Below, in pieces: positions 1 through 7,281 of a stretch of 26,555 bases of DNA. Source of the stretch: Methanobrevibacter_A sp964547125 (GTDB lineage: Archaea > Methanobacteriota > Methanobacteria > Methanobacteriales > Methanobacteriaceae); assembly GCA_964547125.1 (NCBI GenBank), contig CAZJLS010000020.1, forward strand, positions 1-26,555, in the 5' to 3' direction. Position numbers and translations under genes: made by a program. Every line of letters starts with the position of its first letter. Position 1 is the first letter of the stretch. The notes beneath the pieces were generated by a model. It was given only the letters and a program-made list of their open reading frames with translations. It did no database searches and was not told the DNA's origin.

Positions 1-611
1 ATGGTATTGATGTATGTTTCACAGGTTCACAAAAATGTTTAGCAGCACCTCCAGGCTTAGCAGCTATAACATTAAATGATGAAGCATGGAAAGCAACTGA
101 AAATGTTGATTCACATACATACTACTTAAATTTACCTAAATGTCGTGAAAAAGCAAGTACAACTCCTCCTCAAACACCTTACACTCCTGCAGTATCTTCA
201 GTATATGGATTACTAGAAGCTTTAAAAATTATAGAAGAAGAAGGGCTTGATAATTGTATAAAAAGACATATTAAAGCTGCAGAAGCATCAAGAAATGCTG
301 CAAAAGCATTAGGATTAGAATTGTTCCCTAAAAACGAAGAAATAGCAAGTAACACAGTAACCTCAATTAAAATGCCTGAAGGATACACAGACCAACAAGT
401 AAGAGGAACAATGAAAAACAAATACCATGTAGAAGTAGCTGGAGGACAAGACCACCTTAAAGGTAATGTATTCAGAGTAGGACACCTAGGAAATATAAGT
501 TACAAAGAATTAGCAATAACCTACACCGCACTTGGAATGACACTAAAACAAATAGGAATGGATGTTGACGAAAGCGCAGGAGTAGCAGCAATCGCTAAAG
601 CATACTTATAA
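1..611 (+). CDS. Class V PLP-dependent aminotransferase (alanine-glyoxylate / serine-pyruvate type), 3' part
   Basis: The gene is already open at the left edge and reads in the frame that begins at base 3, so the N-terminal part lies outside the window. The first visible residues include G-S-Q-K, and the lysine (bases 33-35) is the expected Schiff-base lysine for pyridoxal phosphate, followed by the A-A-P-P-G-L stretch typical of the alanine-glyoxylate/serine-pyruvate group. The end keeps the class V C-terminal domain, with G-G-Q-D-H-L-K-G and F-R-V-G-H-L-G. About 203 residues are visible where family members have about 385. Methanogen relatives transfer amino groups between small amino acids and 2-oxo acids in the cytoplasm; exact substrates cannot be read here. 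A T-tract terminator follows at 670-685. Confidence 0.9.
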   Translation, partial: GIDVCFTGSQKCLAAPPGLAAITLNDEAWKATENVDSHTYYLNLPKCREKASTTPPQTPYTPAVSSVYGLLEALKIIEEEGLDNCIKRHIKAAEASRNAAKALGLELFPKNEEIASNTVTSIKMPEGYTDQQVRGTMKNKYHVEVAGGQDHLKGNVFRVGHLGNISYKELAITYTALGMTLKQIGMDVDESAGVAAIAKAYL

Positions 612-669
612 AATAAAAAAAAACAAAAAAAATAAACCACCACACCACACCATTTTTAAACCATCATAC

Positions 670-685
670 TTTTTTTATATTTTTT
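670..685 (+). terminator. T-tract terminator after the aminotransferase gene
   Basis: Two runs of T (seven at 670-676 and six at 680-685, separated by ATA) lie about 60 bases after the stop codon, following a C-rich patch of repeated CCAC/CACC units at 635-653. Archaeal termination commonly uses such U-tracts without a hairpin. The same stretch (TTTTATATTT) also resembles a TATA box and could serve the next gene. Confidence 0.5.
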
Positions 686-762
686 CAACACATATCATTT
701 TAATCAAAAAAAACCTAATAAAAAAAATTAAAATACAAAAAAAAGAAGGATTAGTGAATACA

Positions 763-1200
763 ATGTCAGAAGATACAACAATAAAAAACACAATAAATGA
801 ACTAAAAAACATACTAGATAACCAAAGCTTCATTGGAGAACCAATAGAAACAGAAGACAAAATTCTAATACCCATAATGAGAATGGGATTCAGCTTTGCA
901 GCAGGATCAGGCTACAAAAAAGACGAAGGAAAAAACGGTTCAGGAGCAGTAGCAGGAATCGAACCAACATCAATGGTAGTAATATCAAAAACCACAGAAG
1001 GAATGGAAGGCATAAGAGTTCTAGACATAAGTAAAGGAACAGAAAAAAACAAATCAATATCAGATTTAGGTTTAATAATAACTGACATAGTTAAAGACCT
1101 AACAGGATTAGCAAAATCTCGCCCAATAGATGTTGATGCCCAAACATATTCAGAATACCAAGAACAAGAAGAACCAGAACCATCAGACAACACGCAATAA
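763..1200 (+). CDS. GerW/YtfJ-family protein
   Basis: A 145-residue protein of the GerW (YtfJ) family, first known from Bacillus spore germination but common in non-sporulating bacteria and archaea, where its role is unknown. The core is recognisable: an amphipathic N-terminal helix, then F-I-G-E-P-I, I-L-I-P-I, the glycine-rich F-A-A-G-S-G-Y loop, and a strand-rich part ending in R-V-L-D. The C-terminal 20 residues are acidic and probably disordered. I chose the ATG at 763; an in-frame GTG at 754 sits only 3 bases after the GAAGGA site (745-750), while the ATG is 12 bases away, so either is possible, but family members often begin Met-Ser-Glu. It is followed by a DUF2953 gene, the same pairing as ytfJ-ytfI in Bacillus, which suggests that they act together at the membrane. 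Confidence 0.85.
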   Translation: MSEDTTIKNTINELKNILDNQSFIGEPIETEDKILIPIMRMGFSFAAGSGYKKDEGKNGSGAVAGIEPTSMVVISKTTEGMEGIRVLDISKGTEKNKSISDLGLIITDIVKDLTGLAKSRPIDVDAQTYSEYQEQEEPEPSDNTQ

Positions 1201-1216
1201 AAAAAGCTGATAAAAT

Positions 1217-1795
1217 TTGAATTATATAATAATCCTAATCCTAACAATACTAATCCTAATTCTAATAATACTGTATATTGGATTAAAAATAAAAATAAAA
1301 TACCAAATAAGTAATTATAATATAAACCTAAAAATACAAGCCAAACTATTTAAAATACCAATATACAAAACCACTATTCCTAAAAAACACCCAAAAAAAG
1401 ATAAAACAGAAGATAAAGAAAATGAAGAAAAAAACAATCAAAAATTCAAAAAACTAATACCCTTACTAAAAAAATCAAAAAACGAAATAATTACAATTAT
1501 CAAAATATTCAAAAATTCAACCCAAATCCTAAAATTCAAAAATTACATAAAAATTGGATTAGATGACTATGTAAAAACAGTTGAAATAATAGGATACATA
1601 CGAATAATCAACACACTACTAAACATATCAGATAAAAACACACTAATTGCAGAAGCAGACTTCAAAAACGAAAATATAAACATAGATGGAGAATTAAAAT
1701 TTAAAATAAATCTCCTAAATTTCATAATAAAAACAACAACAAATAAACAAACAAGAAAATTCATCAAAAAAGCAATAGGAGTATACATTAAATGA
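1217..1795 (+). CDS. DUF2953 (YtfI-like) membrane-anchored protein
   Basis: A 192-residue protein with one N-terminal hydrophobic segment (about residues 3-23, nearly all Ile/Leu), a following basic strand region, a Lys/Glu-rich linker (about 55-80), and a C-terminal part that matches the general pattern of DUF2953 proteins: K-N-Y-I-K-I-G-L-D-D, then alternating strands. One membrane anchor with a soluble domain is predicted; orientation is uncertain. The start is a TTG at 1217, supported by GCTGAT (1206-1211), which matches GGTGAT of the 16S complement and lies 5 bases upstream. It lies 16 bases after the GerW-family gene and its stop codon overlaps the next ATG, so the three genes are likely co-transcribed. 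The function is unknown; the family call rests on neighbour and pattern. Confidence 0.7.
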   Translation: MNYIIILILTILILILIILYIGLKIKIKYQISNYNINLKIQAKLFKIPIYKTTIPKKHPKKDKTEDKENEEKNNQKFKKLIPLLKKSKNEIITIIKIFKNSTQILKFKNYIKIGLDDYVKTVEIIGYIRIINTLLNISDKNTLIAEADFKNENINIDGELKFKINLLNFIIKTTTNKQTRKFIKKAIGVYIK

Positions 1796-2046
1796 ATTTT
1801 GATGAAAATACACATATTGAAAGATTCTATGGAAAGAAAATAAAACTCAAAAACCTAACAATTTACCCATATTATGAAATTAAAATCCTAAAATTAACAA
1901 AAATATTAAATACAAAAATAGACATTTTAGCATTAATAATAGAATCTAATAAGCAAGATACAGAATATTCCATCCATTATTTAAATAAAAACGCTAAAAA
2001 ATATGAAAAAGAAATCATAAATAAATTTAAACTAGAACAACTTTGA
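1792..2046 (+). CDS. 84-residue protein of unknown function, possibly GerW-like
   Basis: The start codon overlaps the stop of the DUF2953 gene (ATGA at 1792-1795), a strong sign of translational coupling. No family is recognised with confidence. The protein has no membrane segment, is rich in Lys, Ile and Asn, and alternates hydrophobic and polar residues as in a small beta-rich domain. Its residues 12-25 (F-Y-G-K-K-I then T-I-Y-P-Y) reproduce the spacing of the GerW motif two genes upstream (F-I-G-E-P-I then I-L-I-P-I): Gly, Ile at +3, Pro at +12. The glycine-rich loop of GerW is absent. The 3' end overlaps the oppositely oriented synthase gene by 15 bases. Confidence 0.7.
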   Translation: MNFDENTHIERFYGKKIKLKNLTIYPYYEIKILKLTKILNTKIDILALIIESNKQDTEYSIHYLNKNAKKYEKEIINKFKLEQL

Positions 2047-3633
2047 AGGCAATGGAATATCCTCTTCACGAGTTAAAATATCAACAATAATAGGTTCATC
2101 TAACTTATCAATAATACCCAACACTTCTTCTAATTCTTCTTCTGTTCCAACTTTAAAACTTTTAATATTATAACTCTCACCTAAACTTTTAAAATCAGGA
2201 TTTGAATTTAAATCTACTTGATAAGGAGACATATTATTAAGTTTTTCCCATTGTTTAATGATTCCTAACTGTGAATTATTCAAAATAAATATACAAATAT
2301 TTAAATTATTTTCTTTTATAGTTGCTAATTCCTGAAGATTCATTTGGAAATCCCCATCCCCATTAATAACAAAAACTTTTTTATCGGGTTTTGCAATAGC
2401 AACACCAATACTTGCAGGAACACCATAACCCATAGGTCCAAAACCACCAGAAAATAGTAATTGACTAGGATTTGAATTTTTTGCAAGTAAAAAAGTCCAG
2501 GTAGTATGTGAACCCGCATCACTCACAATAATATTATCTCCTTTATTTTTCAAAATCTTATTAATAATAAATGGTGGACGTAAAGGTAAACTACTATCAT
2601 CTATCCCCTCAACAATTAAAGAATCAGAAGCATTTGAATAAATCTCATTTAGCCAGGTATCATCTTTTTTAAAATCATAACCTTCAATTTTATTTAAAAA
2701 ACTTTTAATGTTCATATTTAATGAGTTTTTAGTTAAATGATTTTCACAGGTATTTACTGAAATTAACTTTTGATAAAATTCTTTTAAATCAATACCATTT
2801 TCTATTGTTCTTTCAGATAATTTACATCCTAAAGATAATATTAAATCAGCATTTTCAACTGCATATTTACTAATATCTGAACCTCTAATACCCAGTATTC
2901 CTAAATTTAACTCTTCATATTCACTTATACAACCTTTACCATGGATTGTTGTAACTAATGGTATGTTATTTTTTTTAATAAAATTTTTTAAATCATTATG
3001 ACAATTATTCCAAATAACTCCCCCGCCACATAATATTAAAGGTTTGGAACTTTTTTCAATTTTACTTATTATATTTTTAATTTCCTTATCATCTGTTTCC
3101 ACATTTATTTTACAATCTTCCTCTTTAAAAGAGGGGGATATATTTTCTAATAAAACATTTTTTGCTATATTAATATGTATTGGTCCGTTAGATTTATTTT
3201 TTAAAACTTCTATGCTTGTTTTTAAGTTTTCAATAGCTTCTTTTCCATTTTTAGGATGAAAACTCATTAAACTTATACTTTCAAAAACATTACTCACAGG
3301 TATGGACTGAAAATTTTTAGGATTAACTGGATAATCATTATCTCCGGTTATTATAAGTAAAGGGATTGAGTCTTTAAATGCTGTTGCAACACCCATAACT
3401 AGATTCATTGCACCTGGCCCTGCAGTAGATATGCAAACTCCAAATTTTCCACTACTTCTTGCATACCCATCACTTGCATGTATTGCTCCTTGTTCATGTC
3501 TAGTTAAGATGTGTTTTATTTTTGATTTGCTCAATGAATCATATAATGGGAGTATTTGGCTTCCAGGAATACCAAATACTTCTTTAACATTGTTATCTTC
3601 TAATATTTTTATGATAATGTCAGATGTAATCAT
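2032..3633 (-). CDS. Thiamine-diphosphate enzyme, acetolactate synthase large-subunit-like
   Basis: A 533-residue ThDP-dependent enzyme of the IlvB family, which condenses pyruvate with a 2-oxo acid. The N-terminal PYR domain carries the catalytic glutamate (R-H-E-Q, E47) and S-T-A-G-P-G; the middle domain is short and diverged; the PP domain has G-D-G at 425-427 and N-N at 452-453, the Mg-ThDP motif. M-N-x-Q-E-L-A-T and the Q-W at 461-462 are typical of true acetolactate synthases. Against that, the region after I-I-T-G (residues 94-125) lacks the usual G-Q-V and D-A-F-Q-E, and no small regulatory subunit is adjacent. It starts 5 bases after the dUTPase stop, so it is the last gene of that operon. 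It may be a catabolic or specialised IlvB homologue rather than the branched-chain biosynthetic enzyme. Confidence 0.85.
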   Translation of the reverse strand: MITSDIIIKILEDNNVKEVFGIPGSQILPLYDSLSKSKIKHILTRHEQGAIHASDGYARSSGKFGVCISTAGPGAMNLVMGVATAFKDSIPLLIITGDNDYPVNPKNFQSIPVSNVFESISLMSFHPKNGKEAIENLKTSIEVLKNKSNGPIHINIAKNVLLENISPSFKEEDCKINVETDDKEIKNIISKIEKSSKPLILCGGGVIWNNCHNDLKNFIKKNNIPLVTTIHGKGCISEYEELNLGILGIRGSDISKYAVENADLILSLGCKLSERTIENGIDLKEFYQKLISVNTCENHLTKNSLNMNIKSFLNKIEGYDFKKDDTWLNEIYSNASDSLIVEGIDDSSLPLRPPFIINKILKNKGDNIIVSDAGSHTTWTFLLAKNSNPSQLLFSGGFGPMGYGVPASIGVAIAKPDKKVFVINGDGDFQMNLQELATIKENNLNICIFILNNSQLGIIKQWEKLNNMSPYQVDLNSNPDFKSLGESYNIKSFKVGTEEELEEVLGIIDKLDEPIIVDILTREEDIPLPSKLF

Positions 3634-3638
3634 GGTTT

Positions 3639-4097
3639 CTATTCTTCTGCTTCTTGATATGATCCATTATATTCTCCAGATCCTGTTGATTGGAATACAA
3701 CTGCTTGAGCTATACGATCTCCTTTTTTAATTTTAAATTCGTATTTGCCGTGATTTATTATTAAAAATGTTAATGTTCCATAAAATCCTGGATCGCCTAC
3801 GGCAGTTTGTACGGATACAAATGATCTAAGGAGAGTTGAACGAGGGAGGTATAACATTGTATATCCTTTCGGTATTTTAATTTTTTTATCAATTGTTGCA
3901 AGATAAGCAGTATTTGGTTTTAATGTGTAAATTGGACCATCTAATGGTTTTATTTCAGGTAAATTTTTTTCATTATCTATTAGTGAACCTTCACTTTCTT
4001 GGGTAAAAATTTCATCTAATGCTAAATCAATACCTGATGGTTCTATTGTTTCCTTAAATTCAGGAAATAATTTTTCAAGTTCTTTTTCTCCTAACAT
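3639..4097 (-). CDS. dut: Probable dUTPase, archaeal type (DCD/DUT superfamily)
   Basis: A 152-residue trimeric-type nucleotide hydrolase that converts dUTP to dUMP and pyrophosphate. Seen motifs: P-S-G-I-D-L near residue 20, P-R-S-T-L-L-R (85-91), G-D-P-G-F-Y-G (101-107) and G-D-R-I-A-Q (126-131). The glutamate that dCTP deaminases carry in the strand after the last glycine (I-T-L-E) is replaced here by L-T-F-L, so I favour dUTPase over dCTP deaminase, a name often given to relatives. I start at the ATG at 4097: an upstream in-frame TTG at 4121 would place the GGAG site (4112-4115) inside the gene, and archaeal relatives begin near here. The SD-to-ATG spacing of 14 bases is long. It lies between ftsY and the synthase gene. 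Confidence 0.85.
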   Translation of the reverse strand: MLGEKELEKLFPEFKETIEPSGIDLALDEIFTQESEGSLIDNEKNLPEIKPLDGPIYTLKPNTAYLATIDKKIKIPKGYTMLYLPRSTLLRSFVSVQTAVGDPGFYGTLTFLIINHGKYEFKIKKGDRIAQAVVFQSTGSGEYNGSYQEAEE

Positions 4098-4162
4098 TAT
4101 TTTAATCAATTCTCCTTTCAATTATATTAAACAAATATTTTTTTTAAAATAAAATAATCAAC

Positions 4163-4194
4163 CTCACCAACATATAATAAATTATATTGATGAG
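4163..4194 (-). terminator. 12-bp hairpin between ftsY and dut
   Basis: Arms 4163-4174 and 4183-4194 with an 8-base loop. Read as minus-strand RNA, all 12 positions pair, including two G-U wobbles that are mismatches on the plus strand, so a minus-strand transcript is the one that folds. A U-rich stretch follows toward 4135. It could be the ftsY terminator or a leader element of the dUTPase gene. Confidence 0.55.
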
Positions 4195-4222
4195 ACTTAA
4201 CAAAATCTAAATAAATACAATT

Positions 4223-5572
4223 CTATCCAAACAACTGATTCAACATCCAATCAGGGTCATATTCAATAATATCACTATATTCCTGACCCATTCCTAAAAA
4301 CAAAATAGGCTTTTTAATAACATATCCAATAGATAATGAAGCACCACCTTTAGAATCAGCATCCGCTTTTGTTAAAATAACACCATCAATATCAATAGCA
4401 TCATTAAACTTAGAAGCCTGCATAGTAGCATCATTACCAGTTAAAGCATCACCTACAAAAACAACTAAATCAGGTTTAGAAACACGTTTAATTTTCTTCA
4501 TCTCATCCATAAGATTAGTATTATTCTGCATTCTTCCAGCAGTATCAATTAAAACAAGTTCCTTACCTGTTGCTTTAGCATGTGAAACAGCATCAAAAGC
4601 AACAGCTGCAGGGTCAGAACCTTTCTCATGCTGAATAATCTTCACACCTAATTTATCTGCATGATACTTAACTTGTTCAATAGCACCTGCTCTAAAAGTA
4701 TCAGATGCAGCAATAACCGGAGTATAACCCTTTTTAAGATAAAAATCAGATAATTTACCAATAGTGGTTGTCTTCCCAGTTCCATTAATACCTACAAGCA
4801 TAACTACTAAAGGTTCTCCAATCTTCTTTTTATCTTCAATCATCTCGGTCATACTTTTACCTTCAATATTAATGATTTCAGATACTGCATTTTTTAAAGC
4901 ATTATAAATATACTCTTCAATATCACTACTACGTTTAATTTTTTTACCTACTAAATCATCTTTAACAGAATTAACAACTTTATCTGCAACATCCATTGCA
5001 ACATCCCCTTCTAAAAGGGACATTTCTAATTCAAACAATATCTCATCAACATCCTCTTCAGATAAAGTTTTCTCCTTAATAAAGGAAAAGAATCCTCCAG
5101 AACTTTCATCTTCATCTTTTTTATCTTTGTTTTTAGATTCCCTTCTAAGTGATGATAAAAATCCTTTAGAATCTTCTTCCTCTTCTTCTTCAATGGTTTC
5201 TGTTTCATCCACTTCTTCTGTATCGTCTGATTCTTCCTCTTCTTCACCATCACTATCTTTTTTACTTTTAAATCTTGATAAGAAACTTCTTTTTTCTTCT
5301 GCTTCTTCTTCTTTTATTTCCTCATCATCAACAATTTCTTCTGAATTTTCTGAATCTTCATCTTTATCTTCATCAGAGTCATCATCATCTTCTTCATTTT
5401 TATTAAATTGTGAGTAGAAACTTCCAGTTGCATTTGTCTGATTTTTATTTTCTTCTTGAGTTTCTTCTATTTCACTTTCTTCAATATTATCTTCTTCTTT
5501 AGCTTCTCTTTTCAGTTTTTCCGTTAATTTACCATTAGTTTCGGAAAATTTCTTTTTCAATGATTCAAACAA
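4223..5572 (-). CDS. ftsY: Signal recognition particle receptor FtsY
   Basis: A 449-residue SRP receptor GTPase that docks SRP-ribosome complexes at the membrane. Residues 1-165 form a very acidic, low-complexity A domain with five short F-x-S-x-hydrophobic-basic motifs (near 2, 52, 97, 138 and 161). The N domain helices span about 166-250 and the G domain follows: P-loop G-I-N-G-T-G-K-T-T (261-269), D-T-F-R-A-G-A-I-E-Q (291-300), D-T-A-G-R (343-347), T-K-A-D (401-404) and the closing G-Q-E-Y-S-D-I (429-435). The start is TTG at 5572, fixed by GGGAGG 8 bases upstream. Bacterial FtsY proteins use basic amphipathic helices for lipid binding, and the repeated motifs here may do the same. It heads an operon with dut and the synthase gene. 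Confidence 0.97.
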   Translation of the reverse strand: MFESLKKKFSETNGKLTEKLKREAKEEDNIEESEIEETQEENKNQTNATGSFYSQFNKNEEDDDDSDEDKDEDSENSEEIVDDEEIKEEEAEEKRSFLSRFKSKKDSDGEEEEESDDTEEVDETETIEEEEEEDSKGFLSSLRRESKNKDKKDEDESSGGFFSFIKEKTLSEEDVDEILFELEMSLLEGDVAMDVADKVVNSVKDDLVGKKIKRSSDIEEYIYNALKNAVSEIINIEGKSMTEMIEDKKKIGEPLVVMLVGINGTGKTTTIGKLSDFYLKKGYTPVIAASDTFRAGAIEQVKYHADKLGVKIIQHEKGSDPAAVAFDAVSHAKATGKELVLIDTAGRMQNNTNLMDEMKKIKRVSKPDLVVFVGDALTGNDATMQASKFNDAIDIDGVILTKADADSKGGASLSIGYVIKKPILFLGMGQEYSDIIEYDPDWMLNQLFG

Positions 5573-5624
5573 TATGTTATCCTCCCTAAAATTTGAATCT
5601 TTTTCATAATTTTTGAAAAAAATG

Positions 5625-5639
5625 TTAATATATAAAAAT
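5625..5639 (-). promoter_or_regulatory. Probable TATA box of the ftsY operon
   Basis: On the minus strand this reads TTTTTATATATTAAC, a good archaeal TATA box. It lies about 55 bases upstream of the ftsY start, which predicts a transcription start near 5600-5610 and a leader of about 35 bases containing the GGGAGG site. Confidence 0.55.
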
Positions 5640-5791
5640 TATTAGGTTATTATAATATTTATTTTTTAAATTTTTAAAAATAAATGATAAAATTCGCATA
5701 TAATGTAAGTTTTTGGGAAAAAATAGAGTTTTTAAAAAATATTGAAAAATTTCACATGAAAAAAAGTAATTTGTTTTGTATTTTAAAATTT

Positions 5792-5820
5792 AAAAAAAAT
5801 ATAAAAAATAAATAAAAAAA
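5792..5820 (-). terminator. T-tract terminator after pfdA
   Basis: On the minus strand three T runs of 7, 6 and 8 bases (complements of 5814-5820, 5803-5808 and 5792-5799) begin about 20 bases after the prefoldin stop codon. They are consistent with the end of the translation operon before the ftsY promoter. Confidence 0.55.
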
Positions 5821-5840
5821 TAGTTGAAGAGTATTATTTT

Positions 5841-6269
5841 TTAATATTGTCCTGCTTGTTGAAGTTTCATCATAAGCTGCTCTGCTTGTGGAGAAAGTTG
5901 AGCGACAATATCAGTTATTTGTTGTAAGTTTTTATAAAGTTTATCTAAACTATCTTCTAATTGTTTTTTCTGAAATTCTGCAGTTTCTTTAGCTTCATCA
6001 TAGGTTTTACTTATAGCAACACCTGATCCAACACTCATAATAATTTTGTCTTCATTTTTTATTTCAGCATTCATAAAAGAACCTGCACCCACTGGGACTA
6101 ATGCTTCAAAACTGTCTTTAGTTTTAATATCATCAATAGTGGATTCAAGAGTTCTAACCTCAGCTATTGTTTGTTGGATATTAGCGATTTCTTGTTGTAT
6201 AATCTCGCTTTGTTCTTTATATGCATTAATTTCATTTAACATTTGTTGCAGTTTTTGTTGATCTTGCAT
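5841..6269 (-). CDS. pfdA: Prefoldin subunit alpha
   Basis: A 142-residue prefoldin alpha subunit. In archaea two alpha and four beta subunits form a jellyfish-shaped hexamer that holds unfolded proteins and passes them to the thermosome. The sequence shows the family layout: a long N-terminal coiled coil (about 1-50, rich in Gln/Glu heptads), the beta-hairpin region with L-V-P-V-G-A-G-S-F and V-G-S-G-V (about 55-90), and a second coiled coil to about 135 ending in a Gln-rich tail. The length is normal. GAAGG about 8 bases upstream supports the ATG. It is the last gene of the run rnp4 to pfdA and follows rpl18a by 27 bases, the usual order in Methanobacteriales. Confidence 0.95.
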   Translation of the reverse strand: MQDQQKLQQMLNEINAYKEQSEIIQQEIANIQQTIAEVRTLESTIDDIKTKDSFEALVPVGAGSFMNAEIKNEDKIIMSVGSGVAISKTYDEAKETAEFQKKQLEDSLDKLYKNLQQITDIVAQLSPQAEQLMMKLQQAGQY

Positions 6270-6296
6270 TATAAAAACCTTCTAAATTTTTTTTAT

Positions 6297-6521
6297 TTAT
6301 ATAATTGCTTTTAAAATAGGGTCTTCTACTTCATCAGCACTTATTTCTTTAATCTCTTCAATATTTATTTGGTTTTGGTTTATTCCGTGTTTACTTCCGA
6401 ATATTGAATATACTTTTTCATATATATCTGCTTCTTTAAATGCTTTGTATTCTTCTGTAAACTCTTGTATTTGTTCTCCATTAACAAATTTACCTTTTAC
6501 TCTGTATATTTTTGTTTGCAT
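6297..6521 (-). CDS. rpl18a: Large ribosomal subunit protein L18a (L20e, LX)
   Basis: A 74-residue archaeal L18Ae/LX protein, of usual length, which lies on the surface of the large subunit near 5S rRNA. The start matches the family: M-Q-T-K-I-Y-R-V-K-G-K-F, then a single compact domain with F-T-x-E-Y-K-A and Y-S-I-F-G-S-K-H, followed by I-E-E-I-K-E-I at the end of the last strand. It lies between eif6 and pfdA with short spacers of 34 and 27 bases, so it is part of the same transcript. A GGGAAG site lies just upstream of the ATG. Confidence 0.95.
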   Translation of the reverse strand: MQTKIYRVKGKFVNGEQIQEFTEEYKAFKEADIYEKVYSIFGSKHGINQNQINIEEIKEISADEVEDPILKAII

Positions 6522-6555
6522 AATTCTTCCCTTCTATTTATTTTATTTATTTTTT

Positions 6556-7221
6556 TTAATCTAAAAATCCTAAAGATTCTTCTAATCTGGCCATTTCAGG
6601 ACCTGTTGTATTTTCGCCGACTATAACTCCACTTTTGTTAGCTATAGAACATGCACCTACTAAAGTTATTCCTCTACCTACAGTTCCAATATCTCCTTGA
6701 ACTTTAAATGTTTCTTCAACGAAGTTTATTTCTGCAGGGGTTGAATCTCTATACAGAAGAAATCCTTTATTAGTAACAGTCATTAAAGATCCAATAATGT
6801 CAAGTTTACTAATGGATGTTGGTACTACTTCAACATCTAATTCATCTTCAATAGTTTTTATTGAATCTTTTGATAAATTAGGGTTAACCATTGCAGCAGT
6901 ATCATTGAGAGCAATTATATTCCCTACTGCTGTAAATGTATCTTCAAGTTTAATAATATTCAAACCTTTGGATTCTAAGGTTTCTAATTCTCTATCTTCA
7001 ATATATGGTGAAACTAAAAATCCATTTGAATTACCAACACTTAAAGCTCCAATTAGATTACTCCCAGCAATTGAAGTTTTAATAACTTCAACATTAAGAG
7101 TTTCTCTAATTATATCCTGTTTTTCATCTGGAAGATTCAAAGGAACTATGGCTACATCATCATTTACTGAAATATAAACGCCTAGATTAGGATTTCCAGT
7201 AAGATCAATTCTTTTAAGCAT
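6556..7221 (-). CDS. eif6: Translation initiation factor 6 (aIF6)
   Basis: A 221-residue anti-association factor that binds the 50S subunit and prevents premature joining with the 30S subunit. The pseudo-fivefold repeat is visible: each unit of about 45 residues alternates a short alpha/beta segment with a glycine turn (G-N-P-N-L-G-V-Y, G-S-N-L-I-G-A-L-S-V-G-N-S-N-G, G-N-I-I-A-L-N-D, G-S-L-M-T-V-T-N-K-G, G-I-T-L-V-G-A-C-S-I-A-N). The length equals the archaeal norm. AAAGGA lies 6 bases before the ATG. In methanogens it usually sits between L31e and L18a, as here. Confidence 0.97.
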   Translation of the reverse strand: MLKRIDLTGNPNLGVYISVNDDVAIVPLNLPDEKQDIIRETLNVEVIKTSIAGSNLIGALSVGNSNGFLVSPYIEDRELETLESKGLNIIKLEDTFTAVGNIIALNDTAAMVNPNLSKDSIKTIEDELDVEVVPTSISKLDIIGSLMTVTNKGFLLYRDSTPAEINFVEETFKVQGDIGTVGRGITLVGACSIANKSGVIVGENTTGPEMARLEESLGFLD

Positions 7222-7281
7222 AATGTATCCTTTCCTTTAAATTTTTTCATGAAATTAAAACAAATAAAAAGATTACTTTAT

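Noticed and set aside
4098..4121. Longer dUTPase start at the TTG at 4121
   Set aside because: The GGAG ribosome-binding site would lie inside the coding sequence, and homologues start nearer to the ATG at 4097.
5127..5417. Plus-strand 96-codon frame rich in serine
   Set aside because: It is the complement of the Glu/Asp-rich region of ftsY (GAA/GAT codons read backwards as TTC/ATC and TCT), with no ribosome-binding site or family match.
5573..5840. Possible hidden gene between pfdA and ftsY
   Set aside because: All frames are broken by stops; only the T-tract terminator and TATA box are supported.
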